The position numbers were made by a program, and so were the translations under genes. The notes beneath the pieces were generated by a model. It did no database searches, was not told the origin of the DNA, and saw only the letters and a list, made by a program, of their open reading frames with translations. Below are positions 53,000 to 62,851 of a stretch of DNA of 64,000 nt, piece by piece (the first letter of the stretch is position 1; each line of letters begins with the position of its first letter). Source of the DNA: Flavobacterium sp. xlx-214 (GTDB lineage: Bacteria; Bacteroidota; Bacteroidia; Flavobacteriales; Flavobacteriaceae); assembly GCF_013874595.1 (NCBI RefSeq), contig NZ_CP059431.1, positions 248,001 through 312,000 on the forward strand, in the 5' to 3' direction.

Positions 53000-53473
53000 A
53001 CATTTGAAAATTAAATTAATAAAATTTTACTGTTTGTATGCTACCGATACCTAAACCGATAGTTTAAAGGTTAGTATTTGTTATTTTGTTTTAAGTTGTG
53101 GATTTCAGTTTGTATGTTCTATGTTGTGGGGTTTAGATTACTGACATCTGTTCTCTATTTTCTATTCTCTATTTTCTGCTCCCTGTTCCTTGTTTTCTGC
53201 CTTACACCTCTCTAACTCTACTTAAGGAAGAAATAAGTGACAGTACTATAAACCATGTTTGTTTTTAGGTAAAACCACACGTACCAACTAACTAAAATAC
53301 GCGTGGCTTAAACAACAAATAATATAATTTCAAGAACATCTCGCTTTGAATAATAACTTAATTTAACAGCAATATTATATTGTGTAAAACAAGTCTCTAA
53401 ATTCAATAAGTGCAATAGTTAAAGATTCTGTTTGCATTACACTACACCTTTTAAGCATCTTATTTACAAACAA
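53000..53473. other. Gene-free stretch with pyrimidine-rich repeats
   Basis: Around 53146-53195 there are repeated TTCTCTATT-type units. The same units occur inside the signal-peptide coding DNA of the T9SS genes near 44930 and 47870. The segment ending in TACACCTCTCTAACT resembles the one after 48130. The rest is AT-rich and holds nothing I can name; it should include the promoter of the PKD gene. Confidence 0.5.
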
Positions 53474-54097
53474 TTACTCATTTACAATAAGTAGTGTCAC
53501 ATTAAATACAGCCTGTGCCTCATTCTCTTTAAATCCTAATGCTGTAGCAACAATCATTTTTTTGTCCCAGTCGTTATCTCCTCCGTTACCAGGTGGATTG
53601 TTGTCTATACAAGTAATAATAAAATGCAACAGCTTTTTTTCATGAGTTGTTAGTTCATTATCTGTTTCAACAAAACTTAGGATGGTATCAAAAGCAGTTT
53701 CTTTAGCAAGAATCAATTCAAAATAATTTGCAACCGAAGTGGAGATGCTTAGATTAGCGTACTCATCATCATAATTTTGGATAAAACGCTGCGCTTGAAT
53801 AGCAGTTGTTAAATTATAATCTAAAGGTTTAATTTGTAAAAATGAGGTATTTTGTAAGGATATAGTGTCTAACAGAGTTATTGTTGCACTTAGTGTAGTA
53901 GGTGCATTATTCAAAGCTTGTTGTTGGTAACTAGAAACCAACTGAGAAACTAATTGATTTAACTCTAAAGAGGTTTTAGATTGCACATTAAATGTTGTAT
54001 GATTTTCTTCTGAAACTATTTCATTACTTTCTGTACTATCATGAGAACATGAAACAGTTAAAAAAAACAAAATACTTACTAAGTAATAATTTTTCAT
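53474..54097 (-). CDS. Hypothetical lipoprotein
   Basis: This lipoprotein has 207 residues; the start at 54097 opens a signal ending in TVSC (Cys17). The frame continues 34 codons upstream but that part would hide the signal. The mature chain is helical and ends with GNGGDNDWDKK and a strand-rich tail. No family is recognised. It lies divergently from the TPR/AraC regulator, which could control it. Confidence 0.6.
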   Translation of the reverse strand: MKNYYLVSILFFLTVSCSHDSTESNEIVSEENHTTFNVQSKTSLELNQLVSQLVSSYQQQALNNAPTTLSATITLLDTISLQNTSFLQIKPLDYNLTTAIQAQRFIQNYDDEYANLSISTSVANYFELILAKETAFDTILSFVETDNELTTHEKKLLHFIITCIDNNPPGNGGDNDWDKKMIVATALGFKENEAQAVFNVTLLIVNE

Positions 54098-54300
54098 GAG
54101 CAGTAGTTTAAAATGTTTTATTAAAGTTTTATTTGTAAGTATTTCAAAGCTATCATTTAACACAATAGCAGCCAAAAAGTAGTTGTGCAGATTGATCAAT
54201 CTACAGTTAAAAAACAGCTAAACAACTGATTTTCAATTCTAATTTTTTTTTCGCTTTGTATCCTTAAAAATTGTAATTTGCAGAAGAATAATCTTTATAT

Positions 54301-56046
54301 ATGCCAAAACATTACTTTTTTTTATGCTTTTTTTTCTTGTTTTATGCAACAAACAGTCAATCTATTTCACAAAACAAAAAGGCATCTTTAACCTTTGAGC
54401 AACTTTCTGATTCCTTAGCTGTTATTAATAAAAAAGACAAGAAATATCCCTTTTTTCTACAATTGTATTTAAACAAAGCAAAAAAAGAACAGCATACTGA
54501 ACATTTGTTTGAAGCCTATTATAAATATTCAGGTTATGAACCCTCTGCCCAAAAAGCCCACATATATACAGATAGTTTATTGCTTATAGCCAAAAAATTA
54601 CCTCAAGCGTATTACATAAGAGCTCTGCAAGCTAAGGCTACTAATTATTACTATGAAAAAGATTATATAAATTCATTAAAATACGAACTACAAGCCTTAA
54701 ATAAACTAAACAAAGAAACAGATTCCTACGCCTTTTACAAAAGTATTTATAGTATAGGATTGGTCTATTTTCACATACAAGAATATAACAAAGCTTATAC
54801 CTATTTTAACCAAGCACGTGTATATTTTCAAAAAAGTACAGATTACAGTCATGTACAAGGCTACTTCAATTCGTTATATCGAGAAGCGTTTGCTTTGTAT
54901 TATTTGAACAATTACTCTGAAAGCAAAAACCTCATAAAAAATGGTCTAAACAAAAAAAAATTATTAAAAGCTGATGATGCTTACAAGCTTTCTTATTTTA
55001 AATATGTATTGGCGCTAAACCTATACCGCGAAAAACAATATGCAGAAAGTATTACCCTTTTAGAGGATCAAATTGACTTGATTATTGCTAACAACGATTT
55101 TGCAAACCTAGCTACTCTTTATTATTATTTAGGTAAAAATTACCATGAGCTGAAAAATGAGGAACAAGCGGTATTTTACTTTAATCAAATCGATCGTATT
55201 TTTAAAGAACAACACTACAGTAATCCAGAAATTAAAGAAGCTTACACTTATTTAATTAAATACTATCAACAAAAAAACATACCTGCTAAAGAATTATTTT
55301 ACACCAATCGTATGATTGAGATAATGCAATACCTACAAAGCGAATATAAATCACTTAGTGTTTCTTTGCATTATAATTTTGATGTAAGCAAGCTTTTATC
55401 TGAAAAAAAACGTTTAGAAAACGATTTAAATAGTAAAAACAAAGGCACTATGTACATGGGGGTTTTAGGAACAATAATCATTGTAATATTACTAATTTTT
55501 GCCACTTATAACTACCGAAAAAGAAAACAATATGTAAAAAATTATCATGATTTATTACAGCAGCGTAAAAGTAAAAACACCTCATTAAATGTTGCTGTAC
55601 ATAGTAAGATACCTAATGTTTTAGAAGTTGTAAATGATACAAACAAAAACAATAGTGCAAAAGAACTTAATGATAAAACCATTAACAAACTAGTACCCCT
55701 ATTTGATGCTTTTGAAAAAAAACATGACTTCTTAAATAATGAAGTAAATCTAAATTATCTAGCATTACAATGGAATACCAATCGCACTTATCTATCTGAA
55801 TTTATCAATGTTCATAAACAAAAAACATTTAATGATTATGTAAATAGTTTGCGAGTGTCGTATTTTTTAGATGAAGCAGAGCAAAATAAAAAGTGGTACA
55901 AATTAAAAGTCCAGGCCATCGCTGAAAAATTAGGCTTTTCTAGTGCCCGTAGTTTTTCAAATGCTTTTTTAAAAGAAACAGGCATGTCACCCTCTTTTTA
56001 CATACAAAAAAAGAAAAATGAAACAGAGAATGATGTCCATTTGTAA
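54301..56046 (+). CDS. Membrane-bound TPR / AraC-type regulator
   Basis: This regulator has 581 residues: signal peptide (1-20), TPR repeats in the periplasm (about 85-330), one membrane span (about 382-400, MGVLGTIIIVILLIFATY) and a cytoplasmic AraC-type double HTH (about 485-575, with AEKLGFSSARSFSNAFLKETGMSP). This one-protein receptor-regulator design is common in Chryseobacterium and relatives. The ligand is not known. A TTTG at 54255 and a TAATTTG at 54274 may form its promoter, with short spacing. Confidence 0.87.
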   Translation: MPKHYFFLCFFFLFYATNSQSISQNKKASLTFEQLSDSLAVINKKDKKYPFFLQLYLNKAKKEQHTEHLFEAYYKYSGYEPSAQKAHIYTDSLLLIAKKLPQAYYIRALQAKATNYYYEKDYINSLKYELQALNKLNKETDSYAFYKSIYSIGLVYFHIQEYNKAYTYFNQARVYFQKSTDYSHVQGYFNSLYREAFALYYLNNYSESKNLIKNGLNKKKLLKADDAYKLSYFKYVLALNLYREKQYAESITLLEDQIDLIIANNDFANLATLYYYLGKNYHELKNEEQAVFYFNQIDRIFKEQHYSNPEIKEAYTYLIKYYQQKNIPAKELFYTNRMIEIMQYLQSEYKSLSVSLHYNFDVSKLLSEKKRLENDLNSKNKGTMYMGVLGTIIIVILLIFATYNYRKRKQYVKNYHDLLQQRKSKNTSLNVAVHSKIPNVLEVVNDTNKNNSAKELNDKTINKLVPLFDAFEKKHDFLNNEVNLNYLALQWNTNRTYLSEFINVHKQKTFNDYVNSLRVSYFLDEAEQNKKWYKLKVQAIAEKLGFSSARSFSNAFLKETGMSPSFYIQKKKNETENDVHL

Positions 56047-56084
56047 AAGATCTGTTAAACAATACAATCCCATCTTACCTCGTT

Positions 56085-56921
56085 TCACTTCAACTCCTCT
56101 GCTATTTTTAATTTCAAGCCATTACTTAATTTATCTAAAAATTTAGTGGTATTTATTTTACGGTTCTTAACATCTACAAAATCTCTATAAATATTTTTCC
56201 CCATTTCACCTTCTAAAAAGCAATCAAAAAGCTTGGCTATTTGCTGTACACTTGCAGTGCCATTATTAAAAACACCTGCATAATACAAAGCATACAAAAG
56301 CTCTACCGCCTCTACTTTAGTAGCTGTCCATTTTAATTCTGTGGTTATAGGTATTGTTTCAATCTCTTTTACAAGCTCTGGTTTTCCCATTAAATAATCA
56401 GCACAACAATACTGCATTTTTTCATGTGCTAATAGTTTTGCTTTCAAATACCCATGTGAGCAGGATATTTTATGATCAAAATTAATGTAATAGTCTTGCT
56501 CTTGTAGGTTTTGCTCCTGTAATCTAGTAAAATAGTAAGCATCAAACATGGTTTGCTCTCCTTTAATATAACCATAAAAAAAACGTTCGGTTTTAAACAG
56601 TTTCTTTGTTTTTTGCAACTGTTTTTTTAAAAGATCTTTTTTATATAAGGTACAGTGACTGCTTTGTAAGTGTATTTTTTGCAACCATATCATAAAAATA
56701 TATTCTTTTACTACCATTGGTTTTAACTCTTTAAAAAAAAGAATCTCTTCTTGAATGTTTTTAAATGAATAGGTACGTATGTAACTATGTATGGTGTGAA
56801 GCAAACACTCTAACTCTAACACTTTTGACTTGATAAAACAAAGCTGTTCTGGTGAAAAATAATCAAAAGCAACATCTAAGTTGGTTTGCTGTTCAATTAA
56901 ATGGTGAATGGTATGTATCAT
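56085..56921 (-). CDS. RteC family protein
   Basis: This 278-residue protein matches RteC by its C-terminal part: LKWTATKVEAVELLYALYYAG, then FDCFLEGEMGKNIYRDFVDVKNRK and KFLDKLSNGLKLKI. RteC is the activator that turns on excision of the Bacteroides conjugative transposon CTnDOT; many stand-alone versions occur in Bacteroidota. No integrase, mobilisation or transfer gene is in the window. It is convergent with the TPR/AraC regulator gene. Regulation of a mobile element here is inference. Confidence 0.8.
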   Translation of the reverse strand: MIHTIHHLIEQQTNLDVAFDYFSPEQLCFIKSKVLELECLLHTIHSYIRTYSFKNIQEEILFFKELKPMVVKEYIFMIWLQKIHLQSSHCTLYKKDLLKKQLQKTKKLFKTERFFYGYIKGEQTMFDAYYFTRLQEQNLQEQDYYINFDHKISCSHGYLKAKLLAHEKMQYCCADYLMGKPELVKEIETIPITTELKWTATKVEAVELLYALYYAGVFNNGTASVQQIAKLFDCFLEGEMGKNIYRDFVDVKNRKINTTKFLDKLSNGLKLKIAEELK

Positions 56922-57143
56922 ATGTGGGGTAAAATAGTTGCACTACCATTAAAATCGTACCTTTTCACTACCTCCACTTCATGAATGATTTTAAAACTCA
57001 AAAATCAATAAAAAAATCGGCAAATAAACACTATATTAGAATTCTATTCTAAATAGCCATCTTTTAATACCAAATAGCAATGTATTAAGACGCATATTTA
57101 TTTTCCTTTAACAAAACACAATCTTATGGTTCCTTATAAAAGC

Positions 57144-57503
57144 ATGCAAAACACTTTTGCTAACTATGAACTCATACAAGGTATTGTTCATATTACTATT
57201 GTAAACCCTATGGTCATAACACTACATATTGCCAAAACAATTGTAGCCGATCGTTTAAAATTTCAAAATGAAAAACCTTTTCCTATTGTATTTTTTATAC
57301 AAAATGTTACAGGTATTGAAAAAGAAGCCCATCATTTTCTCATCTACTCGGGCTATCATCATGTAAAAGCAGTAGCTTTTATCGCAAATCAACCTCAAAT
57401 CAATTTCTTAACCAAGATACACTTACAAACCGATTTTCAACATCAAAATCATGCTGTCTTTCATAATATACAACAAGCACTCACCTTTTTAAATTCATTT
57501 TAA
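57144..57503 (+). CDS. DUF7793 (STAS-like) family protein
   Basis: This protein has 119 residues. The start at 57144 (MQNTFANYEL) fits the family opening; a further ATG lies 18 bases upstream in frame. Motifs are TLHIAKTIVADRLKFQN, FFIQNVTGIEKEAHHFL and a closing ALTFLNSF. The pattern is a STAS-like alpha/beta domain. In Chryseobacterium-type genomes such proteins are paired with an AraC-type regulator, as here: the next gene begins 2 bases after this stop. Confidence 0.7.
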   Translation: MQNTFANYELIQGIVHITIVNPMVITLHIAKTIVADRLKFQNEKPFPIVFFIQNVTGIEKEAHHFLIYSGYHHVKAVAFIANQPQINFLTKIHLQTDFQHQNHAVFHNIQQALTFLNSF

Positions 57504-57505
57504 CT

Positions 57506-58411
57506 ATGGATACCAATGAACTTACCCATTTTACAAACCAACTTTGTAAAGTAATTACAGAATTAAACAAGGGCAATTTTTCTTACCGTATAAAAACCGA
57601 CAATAATCCTGTTACAAACGGTATATATCAAGCTCTTAATATGTTTGCAGAAAACTTAGATAATAAAATACTCTTTTTTAATTTTCTACGTCCCAATTCT
57701 CTATATCAGTTTACGCACAGCTACCACTTTATCTTTCAATCTAATTTTACTTTAATTAATTACAGCAATAGCGTTCAAGAAGCATTTCCTAAAATACAAG
57801 TAGGTAATTCATTATTAAACGTTATCCCTTTAAAAGAACAGGACAAGTTTCATTCTAATTTTGAGCAATTGCAACAAACAAACAGCAATAAAATTGTTTT
57901 CTCTTTAGATATTCTTACAAATTCAAAAAATTACAACACGTACGCAACATTACATAAAACAGCAACAGACCAATACATTTTAAGCCTTGCTCGTACTATT
58001 ATTCATCCAGAAATGCTTAGCGAATATGCCGAAACCCACACAAGCCTTGTTTCCATTTCCAAAGTACGCCCGCATGAATTAGAATGTATTGCACAGGTAT
58101 ACGATTACATCAACAGCAAAAAATTTCAACATATAAAAACCATAGAACAATTTAGCAGTTTATATGGCATCAACATCTCAGCTTTACAAAAGGGCTTTAA
58201 ATTACTTTACCAAGATTCTATTTATCAATACTACTTAAAACAACGTTTAGAATATGCTAATGATCTTATTTTAAACTCTTCAACATCACTTAAAGAAATA
58301 GCATTTGACTCAGGTTTTACCAATTACTCTAATTTTTTCAAAAACTACACCAAATATTTTAATAGAAATCCTAATAAACTAAGAACCAACAAAAAAAGAA
58401 AACCCAAATAA
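57506..58411 (+). CDS. AraC-family regulator with N-terminal sensor
   Basis: This is a 301-residue protein. Residues 1-55 look HAMP- or helix-like (LTNQLCKVITELNKGNFSYRI), 65-190 may form a PAS-like domain, and the last 95 residues are an AraC-type double HTH with KEIAFDSGFTNYSNFFKNYTKYF. It is translated right after the DUF7793 protein. It probably controls the genes to the right (MauE, DUF6520 and others), but no operator was identified. Confidence 0.8.
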   Translation: MDTNELTHFTNQLCKVITELNKGNFSYRIKTDNNPVTNGIYQALNMFAENLDNKILFFNFLRPNSLYQFTHSYHFIFQSNFTLINYSNSVQEAFPKIQVGNSLLNVIPLKEQDKFHSNFEQLQQTNSNKIVFSLDILTNSKNYNTYATLHKTATDQYILSLARTIIHPEMLSEYAETHTSLVSISKVRPHELECIAQVYDYINSKKFQHIKTIEQFSSLYGINISALQKGFKLLYQDSIYQYYLKQRLEYANDLILNSSTSLKEIAFDSGFTNYSNFFKNYTKYFNRNPNKLRTNKKRKPK

Positions 58412-58490
58412 CTAGTTTTTAAATCTAAATAAACATCTAGTACCCGTATAATTTAGCAAAATTTGTATACTCTTTTTAAACATTCATCCC

Positions 58491-59954
58491 ATGAAAAAAA
58501 GAATACAAACAGGCATCATAAGCTTTTTTATACTACTATTTGTATATGCTGCCATAAGCAAGCTGGTTGACTTTGAGAATTTTCAAGTGCAAGTAGCACA
58601 ATCCCCTTTATTAAGTGCCTTTTCCACGCCTATTGCATACGGCGTAGTAGTTGGTGAATTAATCATTGCCCTATTGCTTTGTTTTCAGATAACCAAAGCG
58701 TTAGGGCTTTATTTGTTTTTAGGTTTCATGACCGCCTTTACTGTTTACATATATCTTATTTTACATTATAGTCCGTTTGTACCTTGTTCTTGCGGTGGTA
58801 TTTTAGAGAAAATGGGGTGGTGGGAACATTTGTGGTTTAACATCATTACAACAATAGTTGCTGTTGCATTAATACTTCACAACCATACAACCAAACAAAC
58901 CATATTGTACACAACTTTAGCAATAGCCATAAGTACTGCAATAGTTGTAATCCTTTTTATCAGTTCAGAACATATCATGAAAAAGGAAAATCCATTTACA
59001 AGAAGGTTCCTGCCGCATCCTGTAACCGACCCTAAGGGAATAACACTTCCTTTCAATTCCTATTACATTGCTGGTGCCACCGATGAACATATCTATCTGG
59101 GTAACCACACCGCACCGCTGCACGGATTGGAACTAAACACCAATGCGGTTATTACAGATACAGTATTATTACAAATGAACAATTTCCAAAACTATTCTTT
59201 TACCGTTGCAAAATGGAATAGTAACAATGACCTTTTGATACTGCAAGACACAAAGCAGAGATTAATTTATACAGGCAACCTGAAAGACCGAATCATCAAA
59301 AAGAAAATCGATGTGAACCCTAACAGTTATTCATCAGCAGTACCACTAACAATAGACAAAATTGCACTAAGGCTGTTCAACAGTAAAAAAAACAATGTAA
59401 CATTGGGAATTTTAGATACCGAATCAGGTACAACAGTTATCACTAAAGGTCTATTAGATGAAGAAGGACAACCTCAGGATCTCTTTTCAAACGACGGGAT
59501 ACTGCTTTACAACAACCACCTGAACAAAATCATTTACGTGTATTACTATAAGAACAAGAACCTTGTTTTAAACCACGACCTTAGCAATCCTCAGATTCTC
59601 CAAACAATCGACACCATAAGCAGACCCAATTTTCACATAACCTATCTGGAGCAGAAAAAGCAATTAAAGATGTCTGAAAAACCTGTATTTGTAAACAAAG
59701 CTGCCACTACATCAGGTAACTACCTTTTCATTTTAAGCGAGCGCATGGGCAGAAACGAGCGTCGACAGATGTACAGCGAAGCGGACATTATTGATGTGTA
59801 CGACCTCAGAGATCGTACCTATAGCTACAGCTTTTACATGCACCGCTTTAACAAAACCCCCATTACAGAACTATCTGCACATGGAGAATACCTCTTTGGA
59901 ATCGGAGACAAAAGCTGTATCGTTACCAAATTCAGAAAATCAGTTTACGAATAA
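58491..59954 (+). CDS. MauE/DoxX-like membrane protein with C-terminal propeller-like domain
   Basis: This protein has 487 residues. The N-terminal 160 residues have four to five membrane spans and PCSCGG (Cys99, Cys101) in a loop, the MauE/DoxX-like redox-membrane type. The rest (about 165-487) is extracytoplasmic with many short beta strands, perhaps a propeller. MauE-type proteins help form disulfides in exported partners. The next gene encodes a four-Cys secreted protein, a good candidate partner. The GC content rises from about 34 to 40 per cent at ~58980, between the two domains. Confidence 0.75.
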   Translation: MKKRIQTGIISFFILLFVYAAISKLVDFENFQVQVAQSPLLSAFSTPIAYGVVVGELIIALLLCFQITKALGLYLFLGFMTAFTVYIYLILHYSPFVPCSCGGILEKMGWWEHLWFNIITTIVAVALILHNHTTKQTILYTTLAIAISTAIVVILFISSEHIMKKENPFTRRFLPHPVTDPKGITLPFNSYYIAGATDEHIYLGNHTAPLHGLELNTNAVITDTVLLQMNNFQNYSFTVAKWNSNNDLLILQDTKQRLIYTGNLKDRIIKKKIDVNPNSYSSAVPLTIDKIALRLFNSKKNNVTLGILDTESGTTVITKGLLDEEGQPQDLFSNDGILLYNNHLNKIIYVYYYKNKNLVLNHDLSNPQILQTIDTISRPNFHITYLEQKKQLKMSEKPVFVNKAATTSGNYLFILSERMGRNERRQMYSEADIIDVYDLRDRTYSYSFYMHRFNKTPITELSAHGEYLFGIGDKSCIVTKFRKSVYE

Positions 59955-60029
59955 ACATATTGCTGCGCAGCAGTCGGGGACAAGCCGAAACCCTGTAAAA
60001 TAGTAGGCATCAAATAAATTTTTAATATT

Positions 60030-60308
60030 ATGAAAAAAATTAAACAAAGCTTATTACCATTGGGAGTAATGGTTTTAGGCGCTGTAGCAGCTTTTGCTTC
60101 CCACAGTAGCAAAACAGCTGTTCTTGCGGATGAAGCAGGATATGTAACCCTTGACCTAACAAAACCATGCGAGATTCTAGTAGAATGTAGCAATACTGGA
60201 AGCATTGCTTGTACTGCGGAGGTTAACGGTGTTACACACAACGCTTATGGTAAATGGTCTATAAACGATGTAGATTGTGAAAAACCGCTGTTCCAGCGAA
60301 TGAACTAA
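60030..60308 (+). CDS. DUF6520 four-cysteine exported protein
   Basis: This 92-residue protein has a hydrophobic N-terminal segment (MKKIKQSLLPLGVMVLGAVAAFAS) that can act as a signal peptide, leaving about 68 residues. Cys47, Cys53, Cys61 and Cys83 fit two disulfides. The pattern (PCEILVECSNTGSIACTA, then NDVDCEKPLFQ) is that of DUF6520. Function is unknown. It lies 75 bases after the MauE-type gene and before a terminator. It looks like a small secreted polypeptide whose disulfides are made by the MauE protein. Confidence 0.8.
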   Translation: MKKIKQSLLPLGVMVLGAVAAFASHSSKTAVLADEAGYVTLDLTKPCEILVECSNTGSIACTAEVNGVTHNAYGKWSINDVDCEKPLFQRMN

Positions 60309-60314
60309 TTTTAA

Positions 60315-60338
60315 GAAAGAGGCTCACGGGCCTCTTTC
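60315..60338. terminator. Hairpin between convergent genes
   Basis: GAAAGAGGC and GCCTCTTTC form a perfect 9-bp stem with a 6-base loop, between DUF6520 and the convergent S9 peptidase gene. Confidence 0.7.
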
Positions 60339-60364
60339 ATCTTTAATTTAATAAAATAAAAAAA

Positions 60365-62851
60365 CTATTTTAACTTCTCCTTATAAAAATCAAGAATCCG
60401 CTGGGTAAGATCTTTCTGATTTTCTGGTTTATCAATAGTATGGTATTCCCCTTTATACAGAAGAAGCACTGCTTCTTTTTTTTGCTTTTTCAATGCCAGA
60501 TACATCTTTACACTGTGGTTCTTACTGACCCTGTAATCGGCGTCACCACTCCATAACAGCAACGCTGTTTCAATACGATCCACAAACATGATCGGATTCA
60601 TTTTATTAAAATTCGGATTCTGGTACGGAGCAGCTGTTCTTAACTGCAGGTTCTCTACAGTTTCCATACCAAGACTTCCCTTATCCTTTTCACCATAATA
60701 AATATCGTACAGATCAGAAATTCCCGCACCGGCAACCACTGCCTTAAAGCGATTGGCCTGCCCGATAAGATACAGCACCTCATATCCACCAAACGAAAAA
60801 CCGAACATTCCCAGACGTTCCGCATCCACTCCCGGTTCTAATTCAACAACACCGTCCAGAATACGGTTGGTATCCTCTAAAAGATACCTGCTCACCTCAT
60901 TGTCCTTATAACGCATATCCACATTCAAGACAAAGAATCCATTCTGCGTAAGAAGAGTGCGGTTAAAACCATTCTGATTCAAGTAGGATGGCACCACAAA
61001 ATCATTTATTTGTGAAGAAGTTTTTTCGTAATAATACACGACCATCGGATACTTTTTTCCCAGTTCGAACCCGGCAGGATAAAACAAAGCCGCTTTTGAC
61101 GTTTTACCGTCTTCAAGAGGTACGGTAACTAGTCTGGCATCACCGAACGGTTTATCGAAATGGCTCTTGTTGGTATGGTACTTCCACCGTACACTGCCAT
61201 CCTTCTGAACAATCATAAATTGCGGCGGTACATTGTGTCCCGATCTTTTCACAATCAGCTCCTTTCTGCTGATCCTTTTTACCCATCGGTACCTGTAGCG
61301 ATCCAACGGAAAAAGCATCTTTAAACTGTTTAACCTTGTCATGGCAGCAATACCGTATCGTTCCGTTTCGGGATGGTGCACCTTAAACAGCAAATAATCT
61401 TCATCAGATATCGCAGGAAGCATGATAGAAAACGTACGCAGAAAATCCAAAGTAACGAGCGCATCTTCCGCATTGCGGTAGGTTAATTCCTCTTCCCTAC
61501 CCTTCGTAAGTCTTTGTGAACCACTGCCGTCGAGATTGAACTTCCAAACATCGTAGCGGTCATACAAAAACACCGATGCATCAGCACCCCAACCTATTGC
61601 ACCGTAATGGGAAGCCATATACAGGTAATTTTTATCGTGGTTTTCAAACCCATACGGAAGCTTGGTATTCAGACAAATCTTTTTACCCGTTTTCAAATTA
61701 TAAGACCACCAGAAACCCGATTTATAATACAGTACATACGGTTTTTCCGGATGAACCAGTATGTGGTTGGAAAGAAGTTCCACATCTTTTTCAATAAGCA
61801 GCGACGTATCCCCTGCCAACAGCATCAGATCGGCATGCTCAATACTTCGGGTATCCCTTAAATCGTAGGAACGCGTATCAAAACCCAAAAACACACCAGG
61901 TACTGCCGTATTAAAAACCTGAGACAGTTCCGGATGGCACAAAATGGTTTCGGTATTCTTGTCATAATCCCACATCACCTGATGCAGACGTGTTGCTTCC
62001 TGTCGTTCCTCGAGCGAGTACCGTATTTCCACCATAGGGTTCTTAACCTTCACCTTCAACGAATCAGCTGTTTCAAAATACACCGCAGCCTTTTGCCCAT
62101 CCAATATGAATTTCTGGCCGTTCCACTGATGTCCTAAAGGTCGAACGATCGTTTCCCAACCATCTTTTTCCGGTACCGCCACATACATTATATTTACTCC
62201 CGTCTTGGTTTTGGTTCCAAAAGCAAAAGTATCGCCCACTGGATCAAACACCAGTCCGAAAGGCTTATCGTCCAGCACCGTGACAAGCGTACTTTTAAAA
62301 GTACTGCCATCGATACGATACACTTCAAACCTGCCTTCGTTCTCTTGTGTATAAACAACCGCTCTTGCATTTTCTGCTGTAAACACTTCGTCAACCAAAG
62401 CCAACGCTACATTTGCCCCTTTTGCGTTTCGCAGATCATAGGTACCAATTGCGCTACCATCCCGCCAAAAAAGATAGTGCATGTTACCACTAAAAAAATA
62501 CTGCTTTTTAAAAGGAAGCGTTTTCCAAGCATCCTGTTTCAGATTACCATACATCCAGCCGGAATTATTCTTCAGCAGCACCTCCCCTGTATCGGTACGC
62601 ATATTATATGCGATATTGTCACCAAAACCTTTAAGCTTTCCCGTATGCGTATCTGAGATGAAAATACTGTCGCCCACATGATCCTTCTTAAAGGCAACCC
62701 ACCGGCCATCGTCTGAAAGCCTTACCTGACGTAGATCGTACCATTTATCAGAATCAGCATCCGGCTGCTGCATCTGGTCTTGAGCAGCACCCGAAAAGCA
62801 CAACGCAAGTACCAACAACAACATTACTATTTTTATACTAGTAACCTTCAT
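60365..62851 (-). CDS. Exported S9-family (prolyl oligopeptidase-type) peptidase
   Basis: This 828-residue protein has a signal peptide ending in SGAAQ. The N-terminal 550 residues form a propeller-like domain; the C-terminal alpha/beta-hydrolase domain holds the triad: Ser in GFSFGG (about 686), Asp in GDADYRV (about 769) and His in GEYHTID (about 806). The expected action is cleavage of short peptides in the periplasm or outside. It overlaps the upstream SusD-type gene by 14 bases, so the two are coupled. A SusC-type porin gene probably precedes SusD outside the window. Confidence 0.87.
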   Translation of the reverse strand: MKVTSIKIVMLLLVLALCFSGAAQDQMQQPDADSDKWYDLRQVRLSDDGRWVAFKKDHVGDSIFISDTHTGKLKGFGDNIAYNMRTDTGEVLLKNNSGWMYGNLKQDAWKTLPFKKQYFFSGNMHYLFWRDGSAIGTYDLRNAKGANVALALVDEVFTAENARAVVYTQENEGRFEVYRIDGSTFKSTLVTVLDDKPFGLVFDPVGDTFAFGTKTKTGVNIMYVAVPEKDGWETIVRPLGHQWNGQKFILDGQKAAVYFETADSLKVKVKNPMVEIRYSLEERQEATRLHQVMWDYDKNTETILCHPELSQVFNTAVPGVFLGFDTRSYDLRDTRSIEHADLMLLAGDTSLLIEKDVELLSNHILVHPEKPYVLYYKSGFWWSYNLKTGKKICLNTKLPYGFENHDKNYLYMASHYGAIGWGADASVFLYDRYDVWKFNLDGSGSQRLTKGREEELTYRNAEDALVTLDFLRTFSIMLPAISDEDYLLFKVHHPETERYGIAAMTRLNSLKMLFPLDRYRYRWVKRISRKELIVKRSGHNVPPQFMIVQKDGSVRWKYHTNKSHFDKPFGDARLVTVPLEDGKTSKAALFYPAGFELGKKYPMVVYYYEKTSSQINDFVVPSYLNQNGFNRTLLTQNGFFVLNVDMRYKDNEVSRYLLEDTNRILDGVVELEPGVDAERLGMFGFSFGGYEVLYLIGQANRFKAVVAGAGISDLYDIYYGEKDKGSLGMETVENLQLRTAAPYQNPNFNKMNPIMFVDRIETALLLWSGDADYRVSKNHSVKMYLALKKQKKEAVLLLYKGEYHTIDKPENQKDLTQRILDFYKEKLK

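Noticed and set aside
61576-62681. Several plus-strand frames of 66-103 codons
   Set aside because: They are antisense to the S9 peptidase and show no coding features.
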